Assembly (NCBI GenBank): GCA_035252155.1
Contig: DATFDL010000442.1
Location: forward strand, 1-9,469
DNA: 9,469 nt
Direction of reading: 5' to 3'
Source of the DNA: JAICLL01 sp035252155
GTDB taxonomy: Bacteria > Planctomycetota > Planctomycetia > Pirellulales > JAICIG01
Positions within the stretch are counted from its first letter, which is position 1. The number at the start of each line of letters is the position of its first letter. Positions 1-5,716 of the stretch are shown piece after piece. Both the position numbers and the translations under genes were made by a program. The notes beneath the pieces were generated by a model. That model searched no databases and was not told where the DNA came from. It saw nothing but the letters and a program-made list of their open reading frames with translations.

Positions 1-20
1 ACCTGCGCCCATGTTCAGCG

Positions 21-50
21 TAGGGTGGGCCGAGCGAAGCGAGTTCCCAT
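21..50. repeat. Fragment resembling a dispersed intergenic repeat
   Basis: A G-rich stretch (TAGGGTGGGCC) is followed by the near-tandem CGAGCGA/AGCGAG and then TTCCCAT. TGGG (26-29) can pair with CCCA (46-49), but the rest of the fold is poor. It looks like a decayed copy of the short repeats that litter planctomycete intergenic regions. That assignment is from general familiarity, not from a second copy in this window. The remainder of 1-83 shows no gene. Confidence 0.3.
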
Positions 51-83
51 ACGCATCTAGTTGCGGTGATTTCGCCGCAACAG

Positions 84-177
84 GTCTGTAGGGAACGCCC
101 TCCGTGGCGCTCCGTGGGGGGCGATACGACGTCGAATCGCAGTTCCCGGAACGCCACGGAGGGCGTTCCCTGCAGAC
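84..177. repeat. Long inverted repeat (hairpin element) upstream of the aldolase
   Basis: The left arm 84-109 and right arm 152-177 are complementary over 26 bp with one mismatch (T89 against the C173 side). The core is GGGAACGCCCTCCGTGGCG. With two further mismatches allowed the pairing extends inward to about 114/147, leaving a loop of about 32 nt. It lies 38 bp before the aldolase start. It may be a mobile palindromic repeat, or it may act as a hairpin in the 5' leader or between transcripts. There is no poly-T tract, so it is not a classic intrinsic terminator. The core CTCCGTG also appears in the hairpin at 2183-2264. Confidence 0.75.
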
Positions 178-215
178 GCGTTCAAATCATTTCGCAATCG
201 ACAGCAACGACGCTC

Positions 216-1139
216 ATGATACCCAACCTGCACAAGCTTAAAGAAGAAATCTGCGATATCGGCCGGCGGCTCTACAACAAGGGCTTTGCCGCGGGCAACG
301 ACGGCAACATCAGCTATCGGCTCGCCGAAAACGAAGTGCTTTGCACGCCCACATTCATCTCGAAGGGTTTTATGAAGCCCGACGATCTTTGCATCGTCGA
401 TATGCAGGGCAATCAGTTGTCGGGCCGGCGGAAGCGGAGCAGCGAGATTCTGCTGCACTTGACGATCATGCGCGAGCGGCCCGATGTGAAGAGCGTCGTG
501 CACTGTCATCCGCCGCACGCCACCGCGTTTGCCGTGGCCCGCGAAGCGATTCCGCAGTGCGTGCTGCCCGAAGTCGAGGTTTTCTTGGGCGACGTGCCGA
601 TCACCAAATACGAAACGCCCGGCGGGCAGGCATTCGCCGACACCGTCCTGCCGTTTGTGCAAAAGGCGAACGTGATCATCCTGGCCAACCACGGCACGGT
701 GAGCTATGGCGACAGCGTCGAGCACGCCTACTGGTGGACCGAGGTGCTCGACGCCTACTGCCGCATTTTGCTGCTGGCCCGCGACCTGGGCCGCATCAAT
801 TATTTGGATGAGCAAAAAACTCGCGAGTTGCTCGACTTTAAAACGCGACTGGGCTTTAAAGACCCGCGGCTGTCGCCCGGCATGGAGAACTGCGACATCT
901 GCGCCAACGACATTTTCCGCGACAGTTGGAAGCACACGGGCGTCGAGCGACGGGCCTTCGAGGCTCCGCCGCCGGGGAAGAACAGTCAGCCGGGCCTTAA
1001 CGGCTCAGTAAACATTGACCACGAACAATTGATTCAAACGATCACCGACCGGGTGATGGCGGAAATCAGGGGTCACGGGTCGGGGGTCGGGGGTCAGGGA
1101 AGAGGCCAGAGGCCAGGGGCCGGAGGCCAGGGCTCTTGA
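216..1139 (+). CDS. Class II aldolase (L-fuculose-1-phosphate aldolase family) with C-terminal BMC encapsulation peptide
   Basis: This 307-residue protein is predicted to be a zinc-dependent class II aldolase that cleaves a sugar 1-phosphate such as fuculose- or rhamnulose-1-phosphate into DHAP and lactaldehyde. Visible hallmarks are the phosphate-binding GNDGNIS (27-33), the catalytic Glu in RSSE (E77), and zinc ligands H96 and H98 (VVHCHPPH) plus H159 (ANHG). The catalytic domain ends near residue 240, already longer than the roughly 215 residues of E. coli FucA. A Pro/Gly/Asn linker (249-266) then leads to an amphipathic helix (267-285, core QLIQTITDRVMAEI), the usual form of a BMC encapsulation peptide. 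The last ~23 residues are Gly/Arg/Gln-rich and come from an invading G-rich repeat. ATG 216 was chosen because the family homology begins there. The upstream frame, open from about 66, is a hairpin repeat. No Shine-Dalgarno is evident. The aldolase of the planctomycete BMC locus is the likeliest counterpart; the exact sugar is not readable from sequence. Confidence 0.9.
   Translation: MIPNLHKLKEEICDIGRRLYNKGFAAGNDGNISYRLAENEVLCTPTFISKGFMKPDDLCIVDMQGNQLSGRRKRSSEILLHLTIMRERPDVKSVVHCHPPHATAFAVAREAIPQCVLPEVEVFLGDVPITKYETPGGQAFADTVLPFVQKANVIILANHGTVSYGDSVEHAYWWTEVLDAYCRILLLARDLGRINYLDEQKTRELLDFKTRLGFKDPRLSPGMENCDICANDIFRDSWKHTGVERRAFEAPPPGKNSQPGLNGSVNIDHEQLIQTITDRVMAEIRGHGSGVGGQGRGQRPGAGGQGS
1069..1099 (+). 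promoter_or_regulatory. Candidate G-quadruplex in the 3' end of the aldolase gene
   Basis: Five G-runs occur on the coding strand: 1069-1072, 1077-1079, 1082-1086, 1089-1093 and 1097-1099. They are separated by loops of 4, 2, 2 and 3 nt (TCAC, TC, TC, TCA). This satisfies the usual G3+N1-7 rule with one run to spare. It is part of the G-rich left half of the repeat at 1069-1247. A fold in mRNA or on the non-template strand is possible; an effect on expression is inference. Confidence 0.55.
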
Positions 1140-1247
1140 TCGCGCTGGCTTCAAGTTCGTTTTAATCCACTGCATTTGTTCCCTGACCTCTGACCTCCGG
1201 CCTCTGACCCCTTCCCTGAATCCTGATCCCTAACCCCCGACCCCTCC
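1069..1247. repeat. Imperfect inverted G-rich/C-rich repeat spanning the aldolase-dehydrogenase junction
   Basis: The left half (1069-1133) is built from units such as GGGGGTC, AGAGGCC and CAGAGGCC. The right half (1181-1247) is its approximate reverse complement, built from CCTGACC, CTCTGACC and CCCCCGACCCC. They are separated by about 47 nt of AT-richer DNA. The left half is translated as the extra C-terminal tail of the aldolase and contains its stop codon region. The right half ends directly against the ATG at 1248. It resembles a dispersed simple-unit repeat rather than a terminator, as no U-tract follows. A weak CTTGA/TCAAG stem (1135-1139/1151-1155) sits in the spacer. Confidence 0.7.
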
Positions 1248-2189
1248 ATGAAAGTCAGCATCGTCGGCGGCGCCGGCTTGGTCGGCTCGTGTGCCGCATT
1301 CGCTTTGCAAATGGGCCGCGTGGTCCGCGAGATCGCCCTGCTCGATGTCAACGCCGAGGCCGTCTCCGGGCAGGCGCTCGACCTGCTGCACGGCGCCAGC
1401 GTGGCGGCCGATCAAACCATCGTTTCCGGCGGCTACGAACATACGGCCACGAGCGATTTGATTTGCATCACGGCGGGTCTGCGCCGCAAGCCCGACGAAA
1501 GCAGGCTCGATCTGATCAATCGCAACGTCGATCTGTTCGTCGGCATTCTGGGCGAGATCGCCAAGGCCGGCTACAAGAAAGATGCCGTGGTGCTGGTGGT
1601 GTCTAATCCGGTCGATGTACTCACCTATCTGGCGGCACAGCGGCTCGACTTGCCCGTCGGCCAGGTCATTGGGCTAGGCACACAGCTCGATACGATCCGC
1701 TTTCGCAGCCTGATCGCCGACCGGCTGGGCGCGGCGGCCACGCAGGTGTCCGCTCTGATCCTGGGCGAACACGGCGACAGCATGGTGCCCATCTGGTCGA
1801 GTGCCACCGCCGCCGGCTTGCCGCTGGAAAAATATCCGGGCTGGAATCCGAACGTCGCCAACGAGCTATTCACCCGCACCAAAGGCTCGGGCGCCGAGGT
1901 GATCAAGAAGAAAGGCGGGGCGGGCTTTGCCGTCGGCCTGGCCATTCAAGAGGTCATTGAGTCGATCGCGCTCGATCGGCGGCGGGTGCTGCCGGTGTCG
2001 AGCGTGCAGTCGGGCTGTTACGGCATCCGCGATGTGGCGCTCTCGGTGCCCACGGTCGTCGGCCGCCGCGGCGTGCATGCGACGCACGAGATTGATCTTT
2101 GGCCAAAGGAGGTCCAGGCGCTGCGCAAGAGCGGGCAAGTGCTGCGACAGACGGTCGATACGGTGCTGGCGCGATTGCAAGCAAGGTAG
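1248..2189 (+). CDS. NAD-dependent malate/lactate dehydrogenase family protein (malate-type substrate residue)
   Basis: This 313-residue protein has the full LDH/MDH fold. It shows the Rossmann loop GGAGLVGS (7-14) and an acidic residue closing beta-2 (D33), which favours NAD over NADP. The mobile loop is RRKPDESR (79-86), followed by SNPVD (119-123) in the nicotinamide pocket, the Asp/Arg pair D148 and R151, and the catalytic His in GEHGDS (173-178, H175). The loop position that separates the two enzymes (Gln in LDH, Arg in MDH) is R80, so oxaloacetate/malate is the favoured substrate. The start is fixed by the Rossmann strand, which begins at residue 2. There is no ribosome-binding site because the C-rich repeat runs up to the ATG. 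It lies 108 bp after the aldolase, probably in the same operon, where it could help balance NAD(H) for lactaldehyde metabolism (inference). The C-terminal helix is the normal family helix, not an obvious targeting peptide. Confidence 0.9.
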   Translation: MKVSIVGGAGLVGSCAAFALQMGRVVREIALLDVNAEAVSGQALDLLHGASVAADQTIVSGGYEHTATSDLICITAGLRRKPDESRLDLINRNVDLFVGILGEIAKAGYKKDAVVLVVSNPVDVLTYLAAQRLDLPVGQVIGLGTQLDTIRFRSLIADRLGAAATQVSALILGEHGDSMVPIWSSATAAGLPLEKYPGWNPNVANELFTRTKGSGAEVIKKKGGAGFAVGLAIQEVIESIALDRRRVLPVSSVQSGCYGIRDVALSVPTVVGRRGVHATHEIDLWPKEVQALRKSGQVLRQTVDTVLARLQAR

Positions 2190-2264
2190 CCCCGGCACTC
2201 CGTGACGGGGTTCGCGGTCGCCAAAGGCGACCGAAGCTCCGTCACGGAGTGCCGGAGCTACCTT
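2183..2264. repeat. Long hairpin repeat containing the dehydrogenase stop codon
   Basis: The arms 2183-2208 and 2239-2264 pair over 26 bp with one mismatch. Inside them a second perfect stem, 2215-2222 with 2226-2233, closes on an AAA loop. The result is an almost continuous 82-nt hairpin. The left arm begins before the TAG stop at 2187-2189, so the repeat overlaps the last codons and stop of the dehydrogenase. It may act as a transcript-end or processing hairpin, though no T-tract follows. It looks like another dispersed palindromic element and shares the CTCCGTG core with the element at 84-177. Confidence 0.8.
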
Positions 2265-2305
2265 AGGCCGCCCGCCGCGGTCCTGAACTAACTTGTGTTA
2301 CTGTC

Positions 2306-3547
2306 ATGCAAAAATCACTCGATCGCAAGCTGGCCGCCATCCACGCCGACCCGGCGGGATGCAAAGAGTTCATCATTGCCGACGCCAAGGATGCCGACAT
2401 GGCGTTTGGAATCGGCGCGCCGGGCCGCTCGCCCGAAATGCACGCCGGCGAAGTGCGATTTCGCACCTTGGCCGAGTATCGCGAGCAGATTCGCGAGATC
2501 GTGCGGCAAGGCGTCGTCGACATCATGCTCATGTCGGCCAGCACCAACGACGTGCTCACGCTGCAAGAGCGACTGTTTGACGACAGCCCCGTGACGCCCG
2601 CCGCTCGGGCGAACGACACCAGCGATATTTTTGTGGTCCGGGGCGGCAGTTACGTGCAGCAGCCATCGCGGCCCTTCCGCAGCGCCGCGGTCGATCACAT
2701 TCAATGCGGCCATGTGGACTGTGAGCCGGGCGAGCGCGTGCGCGGCGCCAATCTAGGGCTCTACAGCGTCACCTTCAACAACCGACTTGACGACGACCTG
2801 CGAGCGCTGGAAGAGTATCGCCAATTTCGCCTGGAGGCCGAGGCCAAAGGCTTTCGGCACTTTTTGGAAGTCTTTGATCCCAACGCGCCGCACGCACTCG
2901 ACGCCGAGCAGATCCCAAAATTTGTCAACGACTCGATCGCGCGGGCCTTGGCGGGCGTGGCCCAAGCCGGCCGGCCGCTGTTCTTGAAGGTGGTTTATCA
3001 TGGTCCCAAGGCCATGGAAGAGCTTGTCTCCTACGACCCACATCTGATCGTGGGCATTTTGGGCGGCGGGGCAGGCACCACCTACGATGCCTTCAAGTTG
3101 ATTGCCGAGGCACAGAAATACGGCGCTCGCGTGGCGCTCTTCGGCCGCAAGATCAACAGCGCCGAGTGCCAGCTTGCCTTTGTGCAGTTCTTGCGGTTGA
3201 TTGTCGAGGGCGCGATCTCGCCCGAAGAGGCGGTCCGCGCGTACCATGCGGTGCTTGAAAAGCTCGGGCTGCGGCCACACCGGTCGCTGGAAGACGATTT
3301 GGTTTTGCAGACCGGCGTGATGAGTTACGGCGGAACCGGCACGGTCCAAGTGCCGGCGATGCCCGCTGAGCCAGCCGGAGGGAAGCACGATCACGGCGAA
3401 TGCGGTTGCGGCGGAACGACGCGGTCGTCGTGCGAATGTAGCCACGCGACATCGGCCGACTCTTCCTCAGAGCCTGATTTTTCGAAGATGAGCCAGGCGG
3501 AGAAGCGGGCCTATCAGCAGGCGAAGCGCGACCGGATCTTCGGATAG
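2306..3547 (+). CDS. Unnamed TIM-barrel protein resembling class I (DhnA/LsrF-type) aldolases, with Cys/His-rich tail
   Basis: I do not recognise this 413-residue protein as a named enzyme. Its core (about 1-345) alternates strands and helices as in a TIM barrel. The strand LFLKVVYHG (225-233) carries a Lys (K228) placed like the Schiff-base lysine of class I aldolases. It is followed by LIVGILGGGAGTTYD (247-261) and GARVALFGRKI (273-283), which resemble the late phosphate-binding loops of the DhnA/LsrF/FbaB group. An aldolase or thiolase-like role on a phosphorylated sugar product is plausible but unproven. Residues 361-380 form a Cys/His-rich segment (H361, H363, C366, C368, C376, C378, H380) that could bind metal. 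The tail 391-413 is a charged helix ending RDRIFG, too polar for a normal encapsulation peptide. It follows the dehydrogenase by 116 bp, occupied mostly by a hairpin repeat, and shares its strand. No Shine-Dalgarno is visible before ATG 2306. Confidence 0.75.
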   Translation: MQKSLDRKLAAIHADPAGCKEFIIADAKDADMAFGIGAPGRSPEMHAGEVRFRTLAEYREQIREIVRQGVVDIMLMSASTNDVLTLQERLFDDSPVTPAARANDTSDIFVVRGGSYVQQPSRPFRSAAVDHIQCGHVDCEPGERVRGANLGLYSVTFNNRLDDDLRALEEYRQFRLEAEAKGFRHFLEVFDPNAPHALDAEQIPKFVNDSIARALAGVAQAGRPLFLKVVYHGPKAMEELVSYDPHLIVGILGGGAGTTYDAFKLIAEAQKYGARVALFGRKINSAECQLAFVQFLRLIVEGAISPEEAVRAYHAVLEKLGLRPHRSLEDDLVLQTGVMSYGGTGTVQVPAMPAEPAGGKHDHGECGCGGTTRSSCECSHATSADSSSEPDFSKMSQAEKRAYQQAKRDRIFG

Positions 3548-3589
3548 TGGCTTTGACGAGTAGCCCTCAGCGACGGTACGCTTGACTCC

Positions 3590-4279
3590 ATGCTCCGCGA
3601 CTACCGACTTTTTTTCCGAGAGTATCTGCGGCACTTTCACCATACCGGCGCGATCGCCCCCAGCAGCCGTTGGCTGGCGGCCGCGCTGGCCCGCTATGTC
3701 GATCGCGGCGATGGACCGCGACGCGTGCTCGAAGTCGGTCCGGGCACGGGCGCCGTCACCCGTGAGATCGTCGCGCGGCTGCGGCGGGACGACCGGTTGG
3801 ACCTGGTCGAGCTCAACGAGCGGTTTGCCGAGCGGCTGCGGCACCGATTCGAGCAGGAACCCCGCTTCGCCGCCGTCGCCGATCGAGCGCGCGTCATTCA
3901 GAGCGCCGTCGAGGAGCTGGCGGACGATCAACCGTACGACGTGATTGTTTCGGGGCTGCCGCTCAACAATTTCTCGGTGGCCGATGTCGAGCGGATTTTG
4001 CGCACGTTCGAGACGCTGCTCGCCCCCGGCGGCACGCTGTCGTTTTTCGAATATATCGGCGTGCGACCCGCCCGGGCTCTGGTGAGCGGACCGGCCGAAC
4101 GCGAACGCTTGCGCGGCGTAGATCGCGCCTTACGGCAAGCACTCGTCGTCGGTGAATTCCATCGCGAACGCATTTGGCCGAACCTGCCGCCAGCGTATGT
4201 GCATCACCTGCGAGTGGGCGCTGTGGACTATCGACATTCGGTGGATTCGGTGGCCAACGCCAACCAGCGCGCCGGCTAA
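3590..4279 (+). CDS. SAM-dependent methyltransferase, phospholipid N-methyltransferase-like
   Basis: This 229-residue class I methyltransferase has motif I VLEVGPGTGAVT (46-57), the acidic residue after beta-2 (DLVELNERF, E74) and the motif IV region VIVSGLPLNNF (118-128). The SGLPLNNF segment takes the place of the NPPY/DPPY loop of other families. It resembles the small PmtA-type phospholipid N-methyltransferases, themselves related to KsgA-like folds. After motif IV comes LRTFETLLAPGGTLSFFEYIG (137-157), as usual in that group. The N-terminus HHTGAIAPSSRWLA (17-30) also fits. If correct it would methylate an amine head group at the inner face of the membrane; the substrate is not determined. 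It starts 42 bp after the previous gene with no Shine-Dalgarno, so co-transcription is possible, but no functional tie to the aldolase block is evident. Two copies of ATTCGGTGG lie close together near its 3' end. Confidence 0.8.
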   Translation: MLRDYRLFFREYLRHFHHTGAIAPSSRWLAAALARYVDRGDGPRRVLEVGPGTGAVTREIVARLRRDDRLDLVELNERFAERLRHRFEQEPRFAAVADRARVIQSAVEELADDQPYDVIVSGLPLNNFSVADVERILRTFETLLAPGGTLSFFEYIGVRPARALVSGPAERERLRGVDRALRQALVVGEFHRERIWPNLPPAYVHHLRVGAVDYRHSVDSVANANQRAG

Positions 4280-4372
4280 TCGTCAGGAGGCCGAGAGAAT
4301 TTTTCTCCGCTTCTAACATCATTGGCGGCCTATGCTTAATGTTGCCGCCCGGGCGATCGAGAATTTTCTTGC

Positions 4373-4400
4373 TTGACAGGTTTTTCGAGATCGCTATCTT
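4373..4400 (+). promoter_or_regulatory. Sigma70-type promoter for the sigma factor leader
   Basis: TTGACA (4373-4378) and TATCTT (4395-4400) are separated by 16 bp, with a T-rich spacer. The -35 is a perfect consensus and the -10 matches four of six positions. A start site near 4407 would leave a leader of about 420 nt before the sigma factor ATG at 4826. The position is inferred from motifs only. Confidence 0.65.
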
Positions 4401-4407
4401 TAGGGCC

Positions 4408-4434
4408 ACGTTCTTAGACATCGAACGTGTCTTA
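4408..4434 (+). promoter_or_regulatory. Two overlapping inverted repeats at the predicted transcription start
   Basis: ACGTTC (4408-4413) is perfectly complementary to GAACGT (4423-4428). TTAGACA (4414-4420) pairs with TGTCTTA (4428-4434) at six of seven positions. The two pairings share base 4428 and overlap, so they would be largely exclusive in RNA. The stretch also reads as a loose direct repeat, ACGT..CTTAG twice. Lying at about +1 to +28 of the predicted transcript, it could be an operator or a 5'-end switch hairpin. Confidence 0.45.
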
Positions 4435-4825
4435 GGTCCGCCGTGAAGGTGGATCTCTCTTTGCGAAGATCGCTTTTTCGCCCATGGCCGCTAAGAAGGC
4501 GGCGAAATTCGTTTTTAACTTGCTGCGGAATGATCGCGGCGCGTTTGCGGTCCCGGCGCGATGCTGCGTCGCGGCGGGCTTGCCCCTGATTGATCGGCGG
4601 CAACCGCCCCGGACTGCCAATCGCCTTGCGATGATTCCCACGCACCACAGAGTTACTCGGCTGCGCGCGTTTGCCGCGCGCCGCGGGATGTTGTTGCGCC
4701 TGCGACGGGCGTGATCTCCCCGGCGACCCGGCAGAATTCGCGCCGCCTTAAGGGTTTTGCGGTTGCGGGAATACGTTCCCCCCTCACAGACACCCCACGC
4801 CCCGTTGAGGCGCCGCTTGAACACG

Positions 4826-5437
4826 ATGCGCGAGGCAACATTCGACCTAGGCCCGCCGGCCACATGCGCCGACGGCCCGCTCGCCGACGCTTGGGCCGAC
4901 CGGCGGCTGGTCGATCGCTGTCGGGCCGGCGAAATCGCGGCCTGGGAGCAGCTCTATCATCATTGCCACGGACCGTTGCTGCTGGCGATCAAGGTCTTTC
5001 TGGGCCGCTATTCGGCCGGAGACGACCTGGCCGAAGAGATCGCCGCGCGCGTTTGGCTGAACCTGGTCGACGACCACGGGGCCTTGCTCGATCGGTTCGA
5101 CGCCGAGCGCGGCTGCCGCTTGACCACCTTTCTGGCCGCGCTGGCCAAGCGCGACGTATTGCGATATTTGCGGGGCGAGCGCCGCCGGCATGCGCGCGAG
5201 AACGCCTCGCGGCCGGCCATCGGATCGCAACGCGCCTTGCCGCCCGCGCCCGACGCAGATTTTTCCGTCGCGCTCGATGAGTTTCTCGACACGCTCAGTC
5301 TGCGCGAGCGCGAGTTCTGCGAAGCGTATTTGCTAGCAAACGCCGCCGGCGCGGCGGATGACTATTCGGCGACCAATCGCTGGCAACTGTGCCACCGCGT
5401 GCGCCGTAAGTTGCTCGATTTTTTGGGTGATGACTGA
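4826..5437 (+). CDS. ECF-like RNA polymerase sigma factor
   Basis: This 203-residue protein has the two-domain layout of ECF sigma factors. Region 2 spans about 27-121. It includes LVDRCRAGEIAAWEQLYHHC (28-47), the GDDLAEEIAARVWLNL block (65-80) matching the usual DDL.QE.F.R.W core-binding motif, DRFDAERG (89-96), and a helix ending YLRGERRR (114-121). A Pro/Ala linker follows (about 125-147). Region 4 is short and divergent (148-201): FLDTLSLREREFCEAY resembles the start of sigma4, but the helix-turn-helix before RVRRKLLDFL is atypical. ATG 4826 is preferred; the frame extends upstream only through weak TTG codons. No anti-sigma gene is adjacent. Its place between two promoter-leader units and just before the exosortase gene suggests it regulates the exopolysaccharide/exosortase genes (inference). 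Confidence 0.8.
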   Translation: MREATFDLGPPATCADGPLADAWADRRLVDRCRAGEIAAWEQLYHHCHGPLLLAIKVFLGRYSAGDDLAEEIAARVWLNLVDDHGALLDRFDAERGCRLTTFLAALAKRDVLRYLRGERRRHARENASRPAIGSQRALPPAPDADFSVALDEFLDTLSLREREFCEAYLLANAAGAADDYSATNRWQLCHRVRRKLLDFLGDD

Positions 5438-5461
5438 CTTGTATTTTTTTCGACCGCGCGC

Positions 5462-5489
5462 TTGACAAAAAGCGACGCACCGATATGTT
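5462..5489 (+). promoter_or_regulatory. Sigma70-type promoter for the exosortase leader
   Basis: TTGACA (5462-5467) and TATGTT (5484-5489) are spaced by 16 bp, the same geometry and the same perfect -35 (preceded by C) as the promoter at 4373-4400. A start near 5496 gives a leader of about 500 nt before the exosortase ATG at 5992. Inferred from motifs only. Confidence 0.6.
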
Positions 5490-5535
5490 TGCCACTGTTA
5501 GCTGTTTTCTCGCCGCGATGAATGCGGCTTGCTCG

Positions 5536-5716
5536 GGCCCGCTGCGAGGGCGGGCCGACCCCGTGTGCGAAGATCGCGAAGTTACGCCTTGATGTTCCGC
5601 TGTGACGGCGGACAGGCGGCACACACGCCCGGTGTGGAGACCGGGCAACGCTCACGCGCGACGCGCTGCTCGCGCGTGTCCCCGACGTATGGCCGAAGCT
5701 TGTGATGAACTTCGGC
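5536..5716 (+). ncRNA. Tandem stem-loops: candidate structured leader or small RNA
   Basis: Four consecutive perfect stems lie in 181 nt. They are GGCCCGC/GCGGGCC (5536-5542/5550-5556, 7-nt loop), GCCCGGT/ACCGGGC (5627-5633/5640-5646, 6-nt loop), CACGCGCGA/TCGCGCGTG (5653-5661/5670-5678, 8-nt loop) and GCCGAAG/CTTCGGC (5692-5698/5710-5716). They begin about 40 nt after the predicted transcription start. The density and regular spacing suggest a folded 5' leader or an independent RNA. It matches no riboswitch class I recognise. High GC raises the chance of incidental stems, so function is uncertain. Confidence 0.4.

Larger units (their letters stand above)
4280..4825 (+). other. Noncoding region with promoter and long leader before the sigma factor gene
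   Basis: No convincing gene is seen in these 546 bases. A GGCGGC/GCCGCC stem (4324-4329/4344-4349) precedes a promoter at 4373-4400. The predicted leader then contains several small stem-loops. GCCGC/GCGGC pairs at 4487-4491/4499-4503. GCGCGCG/CGCGCGC pairs at 4663-4669/4675-4681. GGGAA/TTCCC pairs at 4767-4771/4776-4780 around a TACG loop, about 45 nt before the start codon. The short frame at 4484-4714 is Arg-rich with no recognisable domain and was not called. Confidence 0.6.

Noticed and set aside
66..215. Upstream extension of the aldolase reading frame
   Set aside because: It would translate a hairpin repeat, while the family N-terminus begins at ATG 216.
4280..4310. GAGAA/TTCTC mini-hairpin after the methyltransferase as a terminator
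   Set aside because: A 5-bp AU-containing stem with a 3-nt loop and no following T-run is not convincing.
4461..4478. GCGA-AGA-TCGC stem followed by TTTTT as a terminator or attenuator
   Set aside because: The stem is only 4 bp and cannot be extended; too weak to call.
4484..4714. Short + strand frame beginning MAAKKAAKF
   Set aside because: Arg-rich, no recognisable family, no ribosome-binding site, and inside the predicted leader of the sigma gene. It cannot be excluded but is not supported.
5433..5451. T-run after the sigma factor stop as an intrinsic terminator
   Set aside because: No GC-rich stem immediately precedes the T-run.
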